64,000 nt of DNA, from assembly GCF_026262505.1 (NCBI RefSeq), contig NC_067208.1:14951962-15015961 (forward strand). The letters are read 5' to 3'. This stretch comes from Trichomonas vaginalis G3 (taxonomy: Eukaryota; Parabasalia; Trichomonadida; Trichomonadidae). The notes under the pieces are model-generated. The model searched no databases. It was given only the letters and a program-made list of their open reading frames with translations, and had not been told where the DNA came from. Below, one piece after another: positions 49,412 to 59,496 of this stretch. Numbering within the stretch: position 1 is the stretch's first letter; every line of letters begins with the position of its first letter. Both the position numbers and the translations under genes were made by a program.

Positions 49412-50692
49412 CGATCGAGGAAATTAAGGGTATAGTCCACTAAAAATTTTTAAGTTTTGACAATGAAAATAAGCTCTGTGACCATGTAAATATATATCTA
49501 TGCAAAACGAGAGGTTATGCCATAATTTTTTTTAGTTATCAAATTTCCCTTTTTTTGAGAGAAGTCTCTCAATAATTTGAGAAGAATCTTTGATATAAAG
49601 AGATACACATTTGTAGAACGAAGTAAGTGTTTTCCAAACATTTTATATGTTCATCCTGTATAACAATATAAAGCTGCATAGTGCCATCTTGTGCGTTTGC
49701 TATTTTATGTACTTTTCATTGAGATAATCCCTCTTCTCGGGTGATTTTAACAGTCAACTCAATTTTAAAATAAAGATTTCATCAAAATGATTTCGAAATT
49801 CGGATATTGATTATATAAATAGCACTGTTAACATATTTTGGATGAGTAAAAAATACCTTGTTTTGTATGCATTTAGTACACCTTTATTTTTGATTAAAAC
49901 TATAAAATTTTTATTCCTTATATAATAAATAGTATATGTTACATAAACATGAAATTCAATAGCATTCAATTTTGGATTTTTTAGATTTGGTAAATTTTAG
50001 AAGAAATAAAATCAGCAATCAAAATAAAGAAACTTTTTTTGTATCTTCTATGATTACCTTTTGGTACTAAATTTTGCATTAATAAGTAAATTATCTGTAT
50101 TATTCTGTGAGCACAAGCCCTCAGTTATGCTGGTAGTGAATGATGAATCGTCATTTTGCGAAGAGAACGCGATTATTAAGGTAATTTTGAGAATTGTCTT
50201 GAATTATTTAAAATTAAAGTTAATTGAATAGGTAGGATAACTAGACTTTGCTAAATTTGTATAATTTGACCTTATTCTAGTTGGATCTGAGAATATTTTG
50301 CTGAAATAATAAATTTTATCGCCGATTTATGAAAATTTCTCTGATGGGACCGACTCGCTGAAACGTATTAGTGTTAATGGTAACTTGTCTGAATTTTCAA
50401 ATTTTTTTCGAAATCCAAAAAATCACAAACAAAAGCATCAAAATTAGATTTGCATTTAAGCTTTTCATTTTTTTTGGAAAATAAAAATATTTTTCCCCAA
50501 TAAAGTTTATTTTTACTTTTAAGAGGAATAGAAACGTTATTTTGGAATTTTGAAACGACAGAAATGTTCCATTTTGAATGTAGATTCTAAAATGGGGTCA
50601 AATTTTTGATTGAACCGTTATCCATTGAAAAACCTCGATTTAAAAATGTTATTCCAAAATATTCATCTAATGATATAGTATATATTTATTAA

Positions 50693-50833
50693 GGGTGCCC
50701 TATAGACGATAGACCACCCTCAGAAAAGCACTTTTAAGGCTATTATATTGAGAACTAGAATCTGGATAATCCATTCATTCGAGTTCTAATAAGGTTAATT
50801 TTGTGCTGTTTACATTATCGTTATAGGGCACCC
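50693..50833. mobile_element. 141-bp TTAA-flanked MITE
   Basis: Inverted ends GGGTGCCCTATA(G)ACGATA, with TTAA at 50689-50692 and 50834-50837. No coding capacity. It lies inside Kolobok-like copy 2, just before the promoter of its transposase, so it is a later insertion, probably mobilised by a Kolobok-type transposase. Confidence 0.8.
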
Positions 50834-50862
50834 TTAATTATTACTTTTTATTCAATTTTCAC

Positions 50863-50882
50863 TTTTGGCGGGATTTCATTTT
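50863..50882 (+). promoter_or_regulatory. Transposase promoter: GGCGGGA box plus Inr
   Basis: TTTTGGCGGGATTT (50863-50876) runs into TCATTTT (50876-50882; +1 A at 50878), 16 nt before ATG 50894. The same combination precedes the Tvmar1 transposase. Confidence 0.65.
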
Positions 50883-50893
50883 TTTGTTGTTGT

Positions 50894-52042
50894 ATGGGCC
50901 ATATTGTTCACCCAAAACGGAAAACAAAGGCAATGCATAACATTTTACTCCACGAACGTCGTCGACTCTCAGCGCGACAGATGCTTGGTGCTTGCATAAT
51001 GACCGGAATGCCATATACAAAAGGTGCTCGCTTTCTTTCTCTTTGTGGAACTAAGCCCCCTGTGAAGAGTGGTGTCATGAGACAACAGAGATTTTGTGAC
51101 GATAAGATTAGAAGACTTAAAAGTATTTCCCTAATGCTGTCGAGAAAGTCCTTCAGTGGTTACTTATCCATTGATGCAAGATGGACGCACAGGCGAAACT
51201 CGCCAAGTTGTACAGTAACTGCGCTCGATGCTGTCACAAAAAGAGTTCTTGCATGCGTGAACATCAACCATATTGGTGGAAACAGACAGCATGCTCAGTA
51301 TTCCGGAGCTTCCAACAATATGGAAAGTGCTGGAACTCGAATCATCTTGAAGCAATTAAAGAAATACAATATCTTGAAAGATGTTAAAGAGATTATTAAA
51401 GACCGAGATAACAAAAGTGTCTCTGTCTTTAAAGAATTTGGCGTCTCTCATCTTGAAAGATTCGATCCAGGTCATGTATCAAAAAATATCTCAAAAGATT
51501 TTACAAAGTTCTCAGCTTCTCATAAGACAGTTGAAGTTTTCAACGACAAGACTCAGAAGATTGAAAAAATAGAGAGACCTTTCTGGGGTCTGAATGCAAG
51601 CCTAAGTATGTGGCTTTGGTCATGTTTTGCCGAAGAAAATATTGACAAACGTACGAAAATGTGGGAGAATTGTGTCTACCATTACGTAGGCAATCATTCT
51701 TTTTGCGAACCGCACAATTACAAATGCTTTGAATGGCAAAAAGGTGTCAATTCGATCCAACTTCAATTCATGCTCTATGACTGGGTTCACAAATGGACAC
51801 CCATAGTTTCCAAAGTTTCTTCCATTGGATCTACCTGCATGAATGAAGCGTTTAACTCCAAAATTGCATGCTATTTGGACAAATCAAGAGCCTGGAAGAA
51901 CATTAACATTAGAGTTAACGTTGCAATCTTAGAATGGAATGATCCAGAGCATTTTCTCGGAGATATACAAAAAGCATTACATCTTCCCCACTTCCAGAAG
52001 ATTGTGTCAAATCATTTGAAGAGAATTGTTACTCCAAAATGA
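50894..52042 (+). CDS. Kolobok-like transposase, copy 2
   Basis: 382 aa from ATG 50894, chosen because the Inr at 50876-50882 lies just before it; the frame is open back to 50801. Motif series shared with copy 1: YLSIDARWTHRRNSPSC, EIIKDRDNKSV, RFDPGHVSKNI, HYVGNHSFCEPHNYKC and STCMNEAFNSKI. The GSW of copy 1 is ARW here. The frame ends at 52042, but an overlapping frame (52039-52185, ATGA overlap) continues for 48 residues with a basic segment and an acidic tail (SEWESEDEDIDDFD), which looks like the real C-terminus displaced by a one-base shift, or a tiny second gene. Confidence 0.75.
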   Translation: MGHIVHPKRKTKAMHNILLHERRRLSARQMLGACIMTGMPYTKGARFLSLCGTKPPVKSGVMRQQRFCDDKIRRLKSISLMLSRKSFSGYLSIDARWTHRRNSPSCTVTALDAVTKRVLACVNINHIGGNRQHAQYSGASNNMESAGTRIILKQLKKYNILKDVKEIIKDRDNKSVSVFKEFGVSHLERFDPGHVSKNISKDFTKFSASHKTVEVFNDKTQKIEKIERPFWGLNASLSMWLWSCFAEENIDKRTKMWENCVYHYVGNHSFCEPHNYKCFEWQKGVNSIQLQFMLYDWVHKWTPIVSKVSSIGSTCMNEAFNSKIACYLDKSRAWKNINIRVNVAILEWNDPEHFLGDIQKALHLPHFQKIVSNHLKRIVTPK

Positions 52043-52584
52043 TATTGAAACAAAAAACTGTTACAAAAGGTTCTAAAAAACAGAACAAATACAAAAAATC
52101 CATTCAGAGTGTACCAGGAGGAGATTATCAAGTTTTCAAGTCCGAATGGGAATCAGAAGACGAAGACATTGATGACTTTGATTAACGAAAATTACATTTT
52201 ATTTATTGTTTTTGTTTTTAATTAAATTATTATTATGCTCATTTTCTTATTTTGATTTTTTCTCATTATGATATAAATAATTTATTAATGCATTTATCCA
52301 ATAATTATGCTATGATATTTTTATGCCTTATTTCATTTCTCTTATATTTGATAATCTGGTAAAATATAGTTCAGACTATAATCATTTTAGATTATTGATA
52401 TATTTATATAGGTTAGAATAAAATTAGTTTCATTTTCTACTTTTATTTTGAATTAATAATTTATAATATCAAATATTATGGCGTAACCTCTCCTTTAAAA
52501 TATAGATATATATAGGCCTATAGAGTTTATTGGCACTCTCAAAACTCTAGAATTTTGAGTTTACTATACCCTTAAAAAAAATTC

Positions 52585-52591
52585 AAAATGA
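52585..52591 (-). promoter_or_regulatory. Probable original Inr of the TOR gene, displaced
   Basis: TCATTTT on the minus strand, 9 bp beyond the TTAA at the far edge of Kolobok-like copy 2. Without the insertion it would stand roughly 30 nt before the TOR start codon; now it is about 3.2 kb away. Confidence 0.5.
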
Positions 52592-53136
52592 AGTTTTAAT
52601 ATTCAGAATATGAATCTACGTATTTGGGAGATCAATAAAAAAAATTGAATGAAACATCCAAACAAAATAGCTCTCAAATTCGTTTTATCTTAGAATTTTG
52701 TGAGTACGACAAAATCCCAGTTCAGTATTCAAAGGAAACTCGAAATTAGAGCAATGATATAGAAGGATTTATATTTAAATTCATGAATGAATACAGAATA
52801 TTTCATTTCTCACATGATTAAACATGGTCTGACCAATAAAATTTATTCCTTTCGAAAAGTATAATTCATGACTCTGATATTCTGCTTGTCTATGAGTAGC
52901 TTTATTATTATTTCTAGTTGTAAAGCTTTAATCAAGTAATAAGAAAAAAATTTATTTGTCTTATTGAAGTTAGTTAAATGACCTATGAATTATATAAACT
53001 ATCGCATTTAAACGTTGTTATATGTTGAATGTATTTATTGATATAAAAAAATTTCATCAAGAATTAAGATTATTAATAATAAATTGTGGCATCGCTAGAA
53101 AGGCTTACAATGGAATAGTGTTTGTTCACTGAGAGA
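52592..53136. other. Intergenic, nothing recognised
   Basis: AT-rich DNA between the displaced TOR Inr and the 3' end of the ankyrin gene at 53137. No ORF or repeat noted. Confidence 0.6.
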
Positions 53137-54243
53137 TTATTGAGATGCCTTTAATTGCATCAAATATTTAACAACTTTGGTTGAACCTTTCTCAATTGCA
53201 ACTTTTACTGGAGTTTTGCCTTCACTATCTGTTCCTTCGTAGTTAGCTCCATGTTGAATTAAAAGCATAAATATATCTAAATTATCTTGGATTGCAGCTT
53301 GAAATACAGCTGTATGCTGGAAATCATTTTTCTCTTCTATATCTGCATTATTTTTTAGTAGAAATTCCACAATAGAATAAATTCCATAAAATGAAGATCT
53401 TGTAAATATTGTTCCATCAATATGATCTCTCTCATGAATATCTCCACCTTCAGATAAGAAATGATAAAACATTTCGATGTTTCTTTCTTTAACACAAAAT
53501 CCAAGAGAGACGCTAATTTCTGGTTTATTTTCGAGAATCCATTTAGCAATAGAATTTTGATGATATTCTATTGCTATTCTAACATAATCTTCTGAGAAAT
53601 TACTGAAATCTGTGACGTATCTTTCCACCAAATTCAGATTACCGCCTTGGATAATATATGATATGCAAGACGTGTCTACTGTGACTCCATTTAGTACTAA
53701 GAAAGTAAAACAATTTTCAGCGCCAAACATTGCAGCTAATGAAATCAAATTATAAGATTTCAAATCATAATCATATGCCTGAGATGAGAGGGAGAAATCT
53801 GATGATTCCTGGATGAAAAATTCATGGTCATCATTGATCAATGCATAGGGAACACTGCCTTCCTCGAAAATATCTGCAATTTGATCCGCTGTTTTATCTA
53901 AATCTGCATAACATTCTCTCCTGAAAAGTGTACGTGTCATAGTTCTAGATCCAAACGTGTTCATGTTCTTCTTCTTAAGAAGATAGAGTCCAAATCTATT
54001 ATAATTAATTGGATAATCTGGGTAAATAGATATTAATTGTTCAAGTAATCGAAACTTATTTGGTCGAACTTTAGCAGCATGATATATTGTTCTTATAATA
54101 TCATCATTGTATTTTTGGTCAATTGATTTAATAAAATTGATGCAACTTTCTAAAGTAGCCCCTGAAACATCATATATTGCATCTTGTATTTCAATGCCTT
54201 TGGTTAGAAGTTCAGTCATATTATACTGATCTTGAGCCGCCAT
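53137..54243 (-). CDS. DUF3447/ankyrin-repeat protein
   Basis: 368 aa. N-terminal helical region (1-95), DUF3447-like middle with YNLISLAAMFGAENCFTFLV (about 170-190), then ankyrin repeats to the end (GGDIHERDHIDGTIF, NNADIEEKNDFQHTAVFQAA, GANYEGTDSEGKTPVKVAIE). A good Inr (TCATTTT, 54248-54254 minus; +1 at 54252) lies 9 nt before the ATG. It is closer in sequence to the interrupted gene at 1-1351 than to the 41114/57659 pair: both share the ...YIIQGGNLNLVE-type and EINLG/SLGFC segments. Function unknown. Confidence 0.85.
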   Translation of the reverse strand: MAAQDQYNMTELLTKGIEIQDAIYDVSGATLESCINFIKSIDQKYNDDIIRTIYHAAKVRPNKFRLLEQLISIYPDYPINYNRFGLYLLKKKNMNTFGSRTMTRTLFRRECYADLDKTADQIADIFEEGSVPYALINDDHEFFIQESSDFSLSSQAYDYDLKSYNLISLAAMFGAENCFTFLVLNGVTVDTSCISYIIQGGNLNLVERYVTDFSNFSEDYVRIAIEYHQNSIAKWILENKPEISVSLGFCVKERNIEMFYHFLSEGGDIHERDHIDGTIFTRSSFYGIYSIVEFLLKNNADIEEKNDFQHTAVFQAAIQDNLDIFMLLIQHGANYEGTDSEGKTPVKVAIEKGSTKVVKYLMQLKASQ

Positions 54244-54247
54244 TAGG

Positions 54248-54254
54248 AAAATGA
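54248..54254 (-). promoter_or_regulatory. Inr of the 53137-54243 gene
   Basis: TCATTTT on the minus strand, followed by CCTA and the ATG. Confidence 0.75.
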
Positions 54255-54493
54255 TAGGAAAAATTTAGAATACCTCACTATAAAAATCTTAGACCTTTTT
54301 ATTAATGAAATAAATAATTTTAGACTCCTTGATATTGAATCAAATAAGAAAATTAGTGATTTTGCCAAGAAATGAGATGTGATGCAAATCTTCATTTCAT
54401 GGAATGATTTTTAAATATAACGCTCGTTATAGTCTCCTTTTTTCTTAGACAGAGTTTTACTAAAAAAATACAGAATTCTGTTTTCTAATAAAA

Positions 54494-57277
54494 ATGGATA
54501 TTGTCAGCGATTTTACCGAGTTCTTGAGTAATTATCCTGATAATTTCACACGACAGATATCTGTTTTTCCTACTACTGTTGATTTTCATCCAACGTATTT
54601 GAATATACCTTCGAATTTTACCATTTTAATTGCAAATCCTTATCATGAACCACAAGTAGTCAATATTGAATTTAATGGTGATCAAAACTTTTCAACATCT
54701 TTATCTCAGTATGTAATTCAACCTGGAGAGGTAAGATCTTGCGTCGTTATATTTAAATCCAACCAACCAGGCAAATTCAAAACAGTAATGAAAGTCACTT
54801 CTGACAATAATTCTCCATGTATAGTTACAATACAAGCGAAATGTTACCAATCACCGTTAATAATTCCAATTGAAGATATTCAATCATACGAATTTAATGA
54901 TATTTCAACAGATTATACATTTACACTTATAAATAAATCGATTATAGATACTCTACATGTCGTTATAACCCCAAGTTCCCAATCTTTTTCGTTAAGTAAT
55001 TCGGTGATTGAACTAAAACCTCGAGAATCTACAGATGTTACGTTAATGTTTAATCCGAGGTCAGAATCTATATTATCTCATTCACTTAATATTCAATGTG
55101 CTGAATCAGGAGATTCATATGATCTTGAATTATTTGTTGGGAGAATAAGAAATACAATAACAATCGATTTCGGAAATTCCATTATTAATAAAACAGTCAC
55201 AAAGAAAATTAAACTTACAAATTCTCTCCAACTTACAGAAGTCCAGCCTCCATTTTCAATTAATTTTGATGAAAATTTAAACTCAACAGAGATAACAATG
55301 GATGATGATGCTAAGGTAGATGTAATACTTAAATATTGTAGTACTGAAGAAGGATCTCATGCAGAATTAGTAGAATTTGAAGACTTTTTCTTATTATTGA
55401 AAGGCAAATCATTTAAGCCGGCCATTTCGATAGAAAATGCTTCAAATATCCCTGGATCTGCATTAATAACGAATATTTCAGAGATAATTCAAAAATGTCG
55501 AATTTCATTTTCAGAAAACTTCGAAAATTTCACAGAATTCCAACTTAAACCAAATGAAATTAAAGAAATTAAAATGAATGATATGCAAGAGTTATTTGTT
55601 TCATATGGAAATAACAATGAAATTATAAATGATCATTTTGAGTATAAAACTCCAGAAACTCCACTTAAAGTTCAGAAGAAAAAGACTGTATCTATTTCAA
55701 AGAAGTCTGCTGTTATACCAGTTACACTAAATAATGATGGAAATTCTCCTAAAAACGTCACATTTCAGCTTGACAATGATGATTTTGCTATTGATGACCA
55801 ATTTAAGACATTAGTTATTGCACCGCATACGACACAAAGTGTAAATATTACTTATACTCCCACAAAGTCATTGAAATCAAAAGCATCACTTGAATTAATC
55901 GATAATTCAAAGAACAAAATAACAAAACTAAAATTAGAAGGTAATTTGCAATTGATATGTGATAAGCCTTTTATTCCATTTTTTGGAGTTTCAAATGAAA
56001 ATATAATTGAAAACGTTCTAACCGTTACTGGATCAGATGAAATTAATGTTGATGCTCCTGAATGGCTAGATTGCCCAGATACAATCGAAAAGAATCATAA
56101 ACTTGAAATATCATGTGGTATTATTCCAGATTCTTCAATTGTTTCGAGTATTACATTCGCATCAAATAGTGCTGCTTCAATATCTGTCCCTGTTATTGCA
56201 TATAGAGGCTATTCTGACCTTTCAATTTCACCTCCATCAGATCTCGAGTACAAAAACGGTCTACTTCAAGCAACAGTTGAAGTTATCAACAATGGAATAA
56301 GGCCTGGATTCGTTATTTTCACAGGAGAAGAAAATACAACTCGTCAAATTCATGCATCCCCAAGTTTGGCCATTATTCCAGCGGCGAAAAAGGTTTTATT
56401 TAAGTTCATTGTCGATGATGGAGAAGGAGAAGTTAAAGCAATCATGCATTCAGGTGATGAAATTATGAGGCAAATAATGTCGATGCTAAAGCCCAATTCC
56501 TTTTATGCCACCGCCTTTTCTAATGCCAAAATTCGTGATGAAATAGCTTTATTTAGAGAAAACAAAAAACTTCTAAATGAAAATTACTTTTCAAAAATTT
56601 TCAAAAAATCAATTACCAAGAAAATCATTGTTTTCAAAGAGAAAGCTGATGAATTAGATGAAACAGAAGTATTGGATGAATTTGTTGATGAGCCATCTTT
56701 CGCCTTATCCGAAACAATTGTTGATTTCGGAAACATTCGTTTGAAAGATGAAAAAGAAATCAAAATCACTATAGAAAATTTATCCCTGAAACCAACGAAA
56801 ATCAAATTTGACTGCAGTTGCAAAGATATAAAGCTTCCTAAATACATTAATCTGAAGCCCAAAGAACAGACAAAACTACCAATATCATTATCTTGTTCGA
56901 AAGCCGGTTTGATTGATGAAGAAATAGAAATTTATAATGATGTTCAAACAATTCCTATAAAAGTTTGTGCGGAAATAGAGGAGCCAATGGTAGAAATCGA
57001 AACTCTGGACTTTGGAACTTGCACTATAGGAAGACTATGTAGAAGAAATCTCAAAATATCGAACAAGAAGAAAGAAAAGGTGTCGATAGAAGTAAGAACG
57101 AAATCACCATTCAAAATTCCTGTAGATTATGTAGAAATCGAATCAGGATGTTTTGTTAAATTCCCTGTTCATTTCATTCCCAATTCTATTGGACATTATC
57201 AAGACAAACTTGAGTTCTCTCCTGATATGTCTGCTCCATTTTCCGTTATTCTGATTGGATCTGGAGAAAATAATTAG
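54494..57277 (+). CDS. ASH-domain protein (SPD-2/CEP192/Hydin type)
   Basis: 927 aa made of repeated Ig-like ASH modules. The first (about 25-120) has LNIPSNFTILIANPYHEPQV, the last two (about 735-925) have IVDFGNIRLKDEKEIKITIENL and LDFGTCTIGRLCRRNLKISN. The pattern DFG-x(4-6)-K-x-h-x-h-x-N is the family signature. Such proteins act at centrosomes, basal bodies and axonemes, fitting a flagellate. Which member it is cannot be settled: CEP192/SPD-2-like and flagellar CFAP-type proteins are both possible. One open frame; divergent from 53137-54243 with 250 bp between. No obvious Inr. Confidence 0.7.
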   Translation: MDIVSDFTEFLSNYPDNFTRQISVFPTTVDFHPTYLNIPSNFTILIANPYHEPQVVNIEFNGDQNFSTSLSQYVIQPGEVRSCVVIFKSNQPGKFKTVMKVTSDNNSPCIVTIQAKCYQSPLIIPIEDIQSYEFNDISTDYTFTLINKSIIDTLHVVITPSSQSFSLSNSVIELKPRESTDVTLMFNPRSESILSHSLNIQCAESGDSYDLELFVGRIRNTITIDFGNSIINKTVTKKIKLTNSLQLTEVQPPFSINFDENLNSTEITMDDDAKVDVILKYCSTEEGSHAELVEFEDFFLLLKGKSFKPAISIENASNIPGSALITNISEIIQKCRISFSENFENFTEFQLKPNEIKEIKMNDMQELFVSYGNNNEIINDHFEYKTPETPLKVQKKKTVSISKKSAVIPVTLNNDGNSPKNVTFQLDNDDFAIDDQFKTLVIAPHTTQSVNITYTPTKSLKSKASLELIDNSKNKITKLKLEGNLQLICDKPFIPFFGVSNENIIENVLTVTGSDEINVDAPEWLDCPDTIEKNHKLEISCGIIPDSSIVSSITFASNSAASISVPVIAYRGYSDLSISPPSDLEYKNGLLQATVEVINNGIRPGFVIFTGEENTTRQIHASPSLAIIPAAKKVLFKFIVDDGEGEVKAIMHSGDEIMRQIMSMLKPNSFYATAFSNAKIRDEIALFRENKKLLNENYFSKIFKKSITKKIIVFKEKADELDETEVLDEFVDEPSFALSETIVDFGNIRLKDEKEIKITIENLSLKPTKIKFDCSCKDIKLPKYINLKPKEQTKLPISLSCSKAGLIDEEIEIYNDVQTIPIKVCAEIEEPMVEIETLDFGTCTIGRLCRRNLKISNKKKEKVSIEVRTKSPFKIPVDYVEIESGCFVKFPVHFIPNSIGHYQDKLEFSPDMSAPFSVILIGSGENN

Positions 57278-57658
57278 ATGATATAACTTGTTATTAAATT
57301 AAAGATGTTTTATGATAACTTTTTTTAAGTTCCAACATTGCTCATGATTATGTTATGTTGAAATTTATATGTTGGTATGATGGTTAATAAATTAGGAAAT
57401 CTTCATGAAAATCTCGCAAATTCATTTTCATGCAAATTACTTGAATCAGCATGAAATTTCGCAATCTGGAGTATATATTTGTTCCGAAGTGAACTTGAAT
57501 TTGACAAATGTTTATATGGAAAATTTTTCACAACACAACGGTTTTATTGAAAAATGTTGTAATTACGAGAATATAATATAACATTTAACTTTTTGCAAAC
57601 AAATATTGAACCATCTCTCCAGACATGAAACGATATTGTAAACTCCAGAAAAATAAAA

Positions 57659-58933
57659 ATGAGTGATCTTCAGCTTAACATCGATTACATTGCTAATAAC
57701 ACTCAGCAGTACATTGATGATGAGAACTTTTTTGATATTCTTGATGAAGATATTATTTTTCAAGTTTTAGAGAAAACAACCCTTGATCCATAAAACTTCA
57801 AAGCACTTCTTTCACAAGGACAGTCGAAATTGAGCTCTTCTAATTTATATAATTGTGCCCACAAGTGTAATGTTATTGTAAATACTTTTGAAGAGGCAAT
57901 CAACGTTCTTAAATGCTACAAAAATATTTTCAACCTTGAATCATCACATGGATTAATCAAGTTTTTAAAGAAATATAATGCAGAACATGTATCTCAATTA
58001 GATGAAATTCAAAATCTTAAAAATAAAGTTGAAATTCTTGAAAAAGATAAAACATCACTTAATAATAAAAATGATCAATTGATTGAATCAATAAGTTATT
58101 TTGCAAAACTCTCTCAATTAAAAGACGTAAATGATTTTAATAAAGTTTATAACTACCTTAAAGAACTTTCAGAAAAAGGAGACGAAATTAAAATGTTTCA
58201 TTCATGTTCTATTGGATTGAGCGAAGTAAGGAATTCCGAAGAATGTACTCAACTTATTTGGGCATGTGTTAAAGGAGACCTTAAGTTAACAAAATCTCTT
58301 ATCGAAGGAGGTTGTAATCGAAATACAACTGATAAATATGGCAATAATTGCTTACTCGATGCTTCAGCAAAAGGTCAACTTGAAGTTGTCAAATATTTAA
58401 TTGATAATGGATTTGACAAGGATTGGAGAAAGAAAACTAATGGATTTAATGCAATTCTTATGGCATCACAATTTGGTAAACTTGAAACAGTTAAATATTT
58501 GCAAAGTATTGGTTGTGATGTAAACTCAAAAACAAATATTCATGTAAATTGTATTTACATTGCGTCATTAAATGGTCATCTTGAAACAGTTAAATATCTT
58601 GTTTCAGTTGGAGGAAATCCAAAAGAAAAGAATAAGAATGGATTTTCTCCATTAATAGTTGCATCACAAGAAGGTCATCTTGAAATTGTTAAATATTTCA
58701 TTCAAATTGGATGTGATAAAAACGATAAAACAAATTATAATGATACTTCACTTCATTGGGCAACAATTAAAGGTCAATTTGAAGTTGTTCAATATTTGGT
58801 TTCAATTGGTGTGAATCTAAATCATCAAAACAATTTTGGAAAAACTGCTCTTAGTTATGCTATTGAAAAACAAAACGAAAATGATAACTATAAGAAGATT
58901 TTAGATCTTCTTACAAGATCTGGTGCAATCTAA
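57659..58933 (+). pseudogene. DUF3447/ankyrin-repeat protein, paralogue with a premature stop
   Basis: Same 1275-bp length as 41114-42388 and the same frame throughout, but codon 45 is TAA where the intact copy has CAA (LDP-stop-NFKALL). The rest stays open from 57830 as 367 codons, so loss is recent or a shortened protein is made from a later ATG. Differences from copy 1 cluster in the first ankyrin repeat (RNSEECTQLIWACVKGDLKL against KNSYDGTPLIDACINGDLKL). Confidence 0.85.
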
Positions 58934-58991
58934 ATTCTTATCAATTTCATAATTTCATAAATAAAACTTCCTATGCCATTTATGAAATTAA

Positions 58992-59148
58992 AAAACCGCA
59001 GTTTGAGTACTTTCTGAGAGTCTGTTCGTCAGAAAGTATACATTTGTAAACTTTCTGACACTAAAATTTTTTTGCTCTTTTCAAAGTTTTTGACAATGTC
59101 AAAAAGTATACATCGGGGCTCTCAATTTTCCTCTCAAACGGCGGTTTT
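58992..59148. mobile_element. 157-bp TTAA-flanked MITE
   Basis: Inverted ends AAAACCGCNGTTTGAG with one mismatch, TTAA at 58988-58991 and 59149-59152. Absent from the matching flank at about 41090, so it arrived after the duplication. Confidence 0.8.
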
Positions 59149-59496
59149 TTAAAAACGCTCAATTTTTCATCGACCTTATATTTATTTATTATTTCAAAAA
59201 TAAAGAGGTTTTTATATGCAAATAGATTTAGTGAATGTCATAGCCACATTATAATTGGAAATATATATTCCTCTAAAATCCTCAAACAAATTAAACCAGT
59301 GTACTCCTGTGAACCTCGTCCAAAAATTTGAAAAAGAATCCCTAACTAATTCATTTAATTGTCCTTTTATTCGATAAAATCAGTCATGGTACTATTAAGA
59401 ATATGCTAAATCCGATTTTAGACCAAACTTTATCAAAACCCTAAAGTAAAATGAATAAATTTATATTTTAGAAAGTTTAAACAAAATTTTATTCCG

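Larger units (their letters stand above)
49428..52571 (+). mobile_element. Kolobok-like DNA transposon, TTAA target, copy 2
   Basis: 3144 bp with inverted ends starting GGGTATAGT and sharing AGTTTTGA further in; TTAA directly outside both ends (49424-49427, 52572-52575). It carries one transposase on the plus strand and, in its 1.4-kb leader, a nested small TTAA element. Inserted immediately before the TOR start codon. Confidence 0.82.
57510..59260. repeat. Inverted duplication, copy 2
   Basis: Inverted partner of 40950-42545, lengthened by the MITE at 58992-59148. The two copies bracket about 15 kb containing TOR, Kolobok-like copy 2, one DUF3447 gene and the ASH gene. Confidence 0.85.
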
